The notes under the pieces: generated by a model
Told to the model about the DNA's origin: nothing
The model's database searches: none
What the model saw: only the letters and a program-made list of their open reading frames with translations
Translations under genes and position numbers: made by a program
Part shown: positions 60,005 through 62,359 of the stretch, piece after piece
How positions within the stretch are numbered: the first letter of the stretch is position 1
Layout of the letters: the number at the start of each line of letters is the position of its first letter
Assembly: GCF_002364335.1 (NCBI RefSeq)
Contig: NZ_DEXW01000046.1
Location: 48,275-110,633 of the forward strand
Length of the DNA: 62,359 bases
From: Winogradskyella sp. UBA3174
GTDB taxonomy: Bacteria > Bacteroidota > Bacteroidia > Flavobacteriales > Flavobacteriaceae
Direction: 5' to 3'

Positions 60005-62359
60005 TTAATCAATACCAAAAGTTTTAGTTTCCTTAAAAGGATCTGTTTTTACTTGTTTCATTTTTACTTGATAGTCTTTCCAGTCTTTATTGAAAAAGCT
60101 ATTGGTTTCGCCTAAAATTATATTTAATGCGTCTTTGGCATGTTTGATAAGTGTTGTTTCTGTAGATGTTAATCCGGTTTGACTTCCATAAACATAACTA
60201 GAAGCGTTACCCAAACGTTGTAATGGTGTTACTTCAGGGTTTCTTGTAATGCCTTGGCGTTTGTCTACCTTGCCCAAATACTTGTCAACAAGACTGTCCA
60301 TAGATTTTATAATCTCTTTTGAAGCTTTTATTTGATCTTTGTAAGCGTCCTTGTCTAGCTTAGAAAGATTGGTTTTATACGTTTCAGCAATTGTTTTACT
60401 TTCTATTAATTGTTTAACTGCATTTGCAGCCGTTTCTTGCATTTTCTCTAATTGTTTAGCTGCTAAATAAACTTCATCAATATTCTTTTGAGAAACATCT
60501 AACCTTGGGTCAGATTCAACCTTAATAGTTGTTTCAGATATTTGGTCTCCGTAATGTAGTATTGCTTTATAGATCCCAGGTTTTACTGAAACACCACCTG
60601 ACTCTCTTGTTTGTTTTCTAATACGTCTTGAAGGTCTGCTTACTCCTGCTTCATCCATATACCATGTCCATTTTTGGATGCCGTTTTCTTTTGGAGCTTT
60701 TTGTTTTAGTGTTCTTATTAAACGGTCTCCATCGTATAATTTAAGTGTTAGAGAATCCCGTTTTACAGCATCTTTATCCTCAATAACTTTTTTATCGCTT
60801 ATGTTTTTATCTCCTTTCTTACTGTCAGTTTTTATATCAGACTTTACTGCATCTTTCTTGTTAAATAAATAACTAAAACGAGCACCACCTCCACGATTTT
60901 CACCATGATACATAGCGTCTGCTCCGAAGCGACTTCCTGTTGGTTGTTGGTATGCTGCTTGATAACCAATTGGTGGTTCAAATAGTTTAATATTTGAAGT
61001 CATTACAGAAGCATTCTTAGCCATAGCTCTTAAGGGTCTAATATCGTCTAAAACCCAAGCTGAACGACCAAAAGTTCCAATAACTAAGTCGTGTTCCCTG
61101 GGATGAATTACTAAATCTTTAACTGACGTCGTTGGAAAACCTTCTGTCCATTTCGTCCATTTTTCACCAGCATTAATTGAAATATATAAGCCATCATCAG
61201 TACCTAAGAACATCAAATTGGGTTCTACTAAATCTTCTACAATAGCTAAAGTGTAACTTTGCACGTCGTTTTCGTCTACAATACGTTCCCAAGTTTTTCC
61301 ATAGTTTTTGGTTCGGTAGGCATAAGGTGTATAATTAAAACGTCTGTAATCATTAGCAATTAAAAGCGCTTCTCCCTTATTTTTATTAGAGGCTTTTATT
61401 TGAGTGATCCAGCTACCTTCTGGTAAACTCTTTATTTTTGAAACATCTGTCCAAGTATCTCCTCCGTCTTTTGTGTAATGTATGCGGCCATCATCTGTAC
61501 CAGCCCAAAGCATATCTTTTTCTATTGGAGATGGTTCTATCACTAAAATAGTAGTATGATTTTCTGCTCCAGTAGCATCCATACTAAGTCCACCACTTTC
61601 AGATTGTTTTTGCTTTTCTGGATTGTTAGTAGATAAGTCTGGAGAAATAACGGTCCATGTTTCGCCTTTATCAGTTGATTTGTGAACAAACTGACTTCCG
61701 AAATAAAGCGTGCTATTACTAAAAGGGTCTATGTTTATAGCCGAATTCCAATTAAAACGTAGTCGAACATCAGGATTAGGATGTGTTGGTTTCACACCAT
61801 AATTATTACCTGTTTGCCAGTCGTATCTGCTTACGTAGCCTTGTTGGCTCATAGACCATCCGTAGCGCGAGTCATCTCTATCTGGTACAACATCAAAACC
61901 ATCACCGAAACTAATTTCTTGCCAGTAACTATTTCTGATGCCTTGAGCACGCCATACATAAGCTGGTCCTCTCCAGGATCCGTTATCTTGCATACCTCCA
62001 TAAACGTTATATGGATATTCATTATCTACATTAATATGATAAAACTGAGCAACGGGTAAATTACCAATAAAGCGCCATGTTTTTCCACCGTCTTTAGTAA
62101 TGTTCATGCCGCCATCATTCCCATCAATCATAAAATCACCATTATTTGGGTGAATCCACCAGGCGTGGTGATCTGGATGCACACCATTATTCGCACCATA
62201 AGCAGGCATCAATTGTGTGAAATTTTTTCCTCCGTCTTCTGATACGTTTACATAAGTAAAAACAGAATACACACGATTTTCATTTTTTGGATCGACATAA
62301 ATTTCAGAATAATAAAATGGTCTATTTCCAATATCACTTTTGTCATTAATCATTTTCCA
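60005..62359 (-). CDS. BNR/sortilin-like repeat protein, C-terminal part (runs off the window)
   Basis: The minus-strand frame is open from 60005 to the window edge (about 784 residues). It contains many beta-propeller BNR/Asp-box repeats (for example SEDGGKNFTQL, TKDGGKTWRFI, STDKGETWTVI, TKDGGDTWTDV, KNYGKTWERI) as in VPS10/sortilin-like and WD40/YVTN/BNR glycosidase-like proteins. A C-terminal helical part (KQLIESKTIAETYKTNLSKLDKD) follows. The N-terminal ~250 residues and any signal peptide are outside the window, so location and role cannot be seen. In flavobacteria these proteins are usually secreted. There is no visible sorting domain at this C-terminus. Confidence 0.8.
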   Translation of the reverse strand, partial: WKMINDKSDIGNRPFYYSEIYVDPKNENRVYSVFTYVNVSEDGGKNFTQLMPAYGANNGVHPDHHAWWIHPNNGDFMIDGNDGGMNITKDGGKTWRFIGNLPVAQFYHINVDNEYPYNVYGGMQDNGSWRGPAYVWRAQGIRNSYWQEISFGDGFDVVPDRDDSRYGWSMSQQGYVSRYDWQTGNNYGVKPTHPNPDVRLRFNWNSAINIDPFSNSTLYFGSQFVHKSTDKGETWTVISPDLSTNNPEKQKQSESGGLSMDATGAENHTTILVIEPSPIEKDMLWAGTDDGRIHYTKDGGDTWTDVSKIKSLPEGSWITQIKASNKNKGEALLIANDYRRFNYTPYAYRTKNYGKTWERIVDENDVQSYTLAIVEDLVEPNLMFLGTDDGLYISINAGEKWTKWTEGFPTTSVKDLVIHPREHDLVIGTFGRSAWVLDDIRPLRAMAKNASVMTSNIKLFEPPIGYQAAYQQPTGSRFGADAMYHGENRGGGARFSYLFNKKDAVKSDIKTDSKKGDKNISDKKVIEDKDAVKRDSLTLKLYDGDRLIRTLKQKAPKENGIQKWTWYMDEAGVSRPSRRIRKQTRESGGVSVKPGIYKAILHYGDQISETTIKVESDPRLDVSQKNIDEVYLAAKQLEKMQETAANAVKQLIESKTIAETYKTNLSKLDKDAYKDQIKASKEIIKSMDSLVDKYLGKVDKRQGITRNPEVTPLQRLGNASSYVYGSQTGLTSTETTLIKHAKDALNIILGETNSFFNKDWKDYQVKMKQVKTDPFKETKTFGID

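Noticed and set aside
1..62359. CRISPR array, insertion sequence, phage or tRNA gene
   Set aside because: No direct-repeat array, transposase, integrase or cloverleaf-like sequence was noticed in the reading; a tRNA scan would be needed to be sure for tRNA.

Overview
This window is a chromosome segment from a member of the Bacteroidota, almost certainly family Flavobacteriaceae. The evidence is an AT-rich sequence, promoters of the TAnnTTTG type, few Shine-Dalgarno sequences, a fused CcoN-CcoO cytochrome oxidase, a PorV/PorQ-family outer-membrane protein, a cyclophilin-FKBP fusion, and dispersed intergenic repeats of a kind common in flavobacteria. I cannot name the genus from the sequence alone.

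Layout. Positions 1-5646 are housekeeping genes on the minus strand: the 5' end of secA, a DUF2795 protein, a cobalamin adenosyltransferase, a MacB/LolD-like ABC ATPase, a methyltransferase and an ABC-F ATPase. Positions 5697-34149 form one long plus-strand surface-polysaccharide locus. It begins with a good flavobacterial promoter and wza/wzc homologues. Two phosphoglycosyl transferases lie near its two ends. Between them are UDP-HexNAc dehydrogenase and epimerase genes, a Wzm/Wzt ABC exporter, about a dozen glycosyltransferases, a nonulosonate module (NeuB, a hexapeptide acyltransferase, NeuC) and a Wzy/WaaL-like membrane protein. Most genes overlap or are only a few bases apart, and several start with TTG. 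Positions 34153-43928 hold envelope and housekeeping genes: DUF4105 (Lnb-like), PorV/PorQ family, PssA, DUF808, LptB, an AhpD-like protein, TatC, KdsD/KpsF and RecQ. Positions 44051-46503 hold the cyclophilin-FKBP fusion, a TPR lipoprotein and a CuZn superoxide dismutase lipoprotein. Positions 46615-59987 are a low-oxygen respiration region: HemN, a tandem universal stress protein, an amine-oxidase-like flavoprotein, the cbb3 oxidase genes (ccoS-ccoNO-ccoQ-ccoP-ccoG-ccoH-tauE/safE), the copper ATPase CcoI and a Crp/Fnr regulator. The window ends inside a large BNR/sortilin-like repeat protein.

How the genes work together. The polysaccharide locus has the parts to start a chain on a lipid carrier, make UDP-HexNAc-uronic acids and a nonulosonic acid, extend the chain and export it. 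It mixes ABC-exporter parts (Wzm/Wzt) with Wza/Wzc and a Wzy/WaaL-like protein and has no visible Wzx flippase. NeuB and NeuC are present but no CMP-sugar synthetase is visible.

The strongest regulatory signal is a set of three 14-bp palindromes, ATGAY-N4-RTCAT, upstream of hemN, ccoS and ccoI. In each case the palindrome centre lies exactly 29.5 bp upstream of the first base of a TAnnTTTG-like element, and no -33 TTG is present. This is what a class II Fnr-type activator would need, and a Crp/Fnr gene sits next to the third site. The promoter and regulon calls are inferences from sequence and have not been tested.
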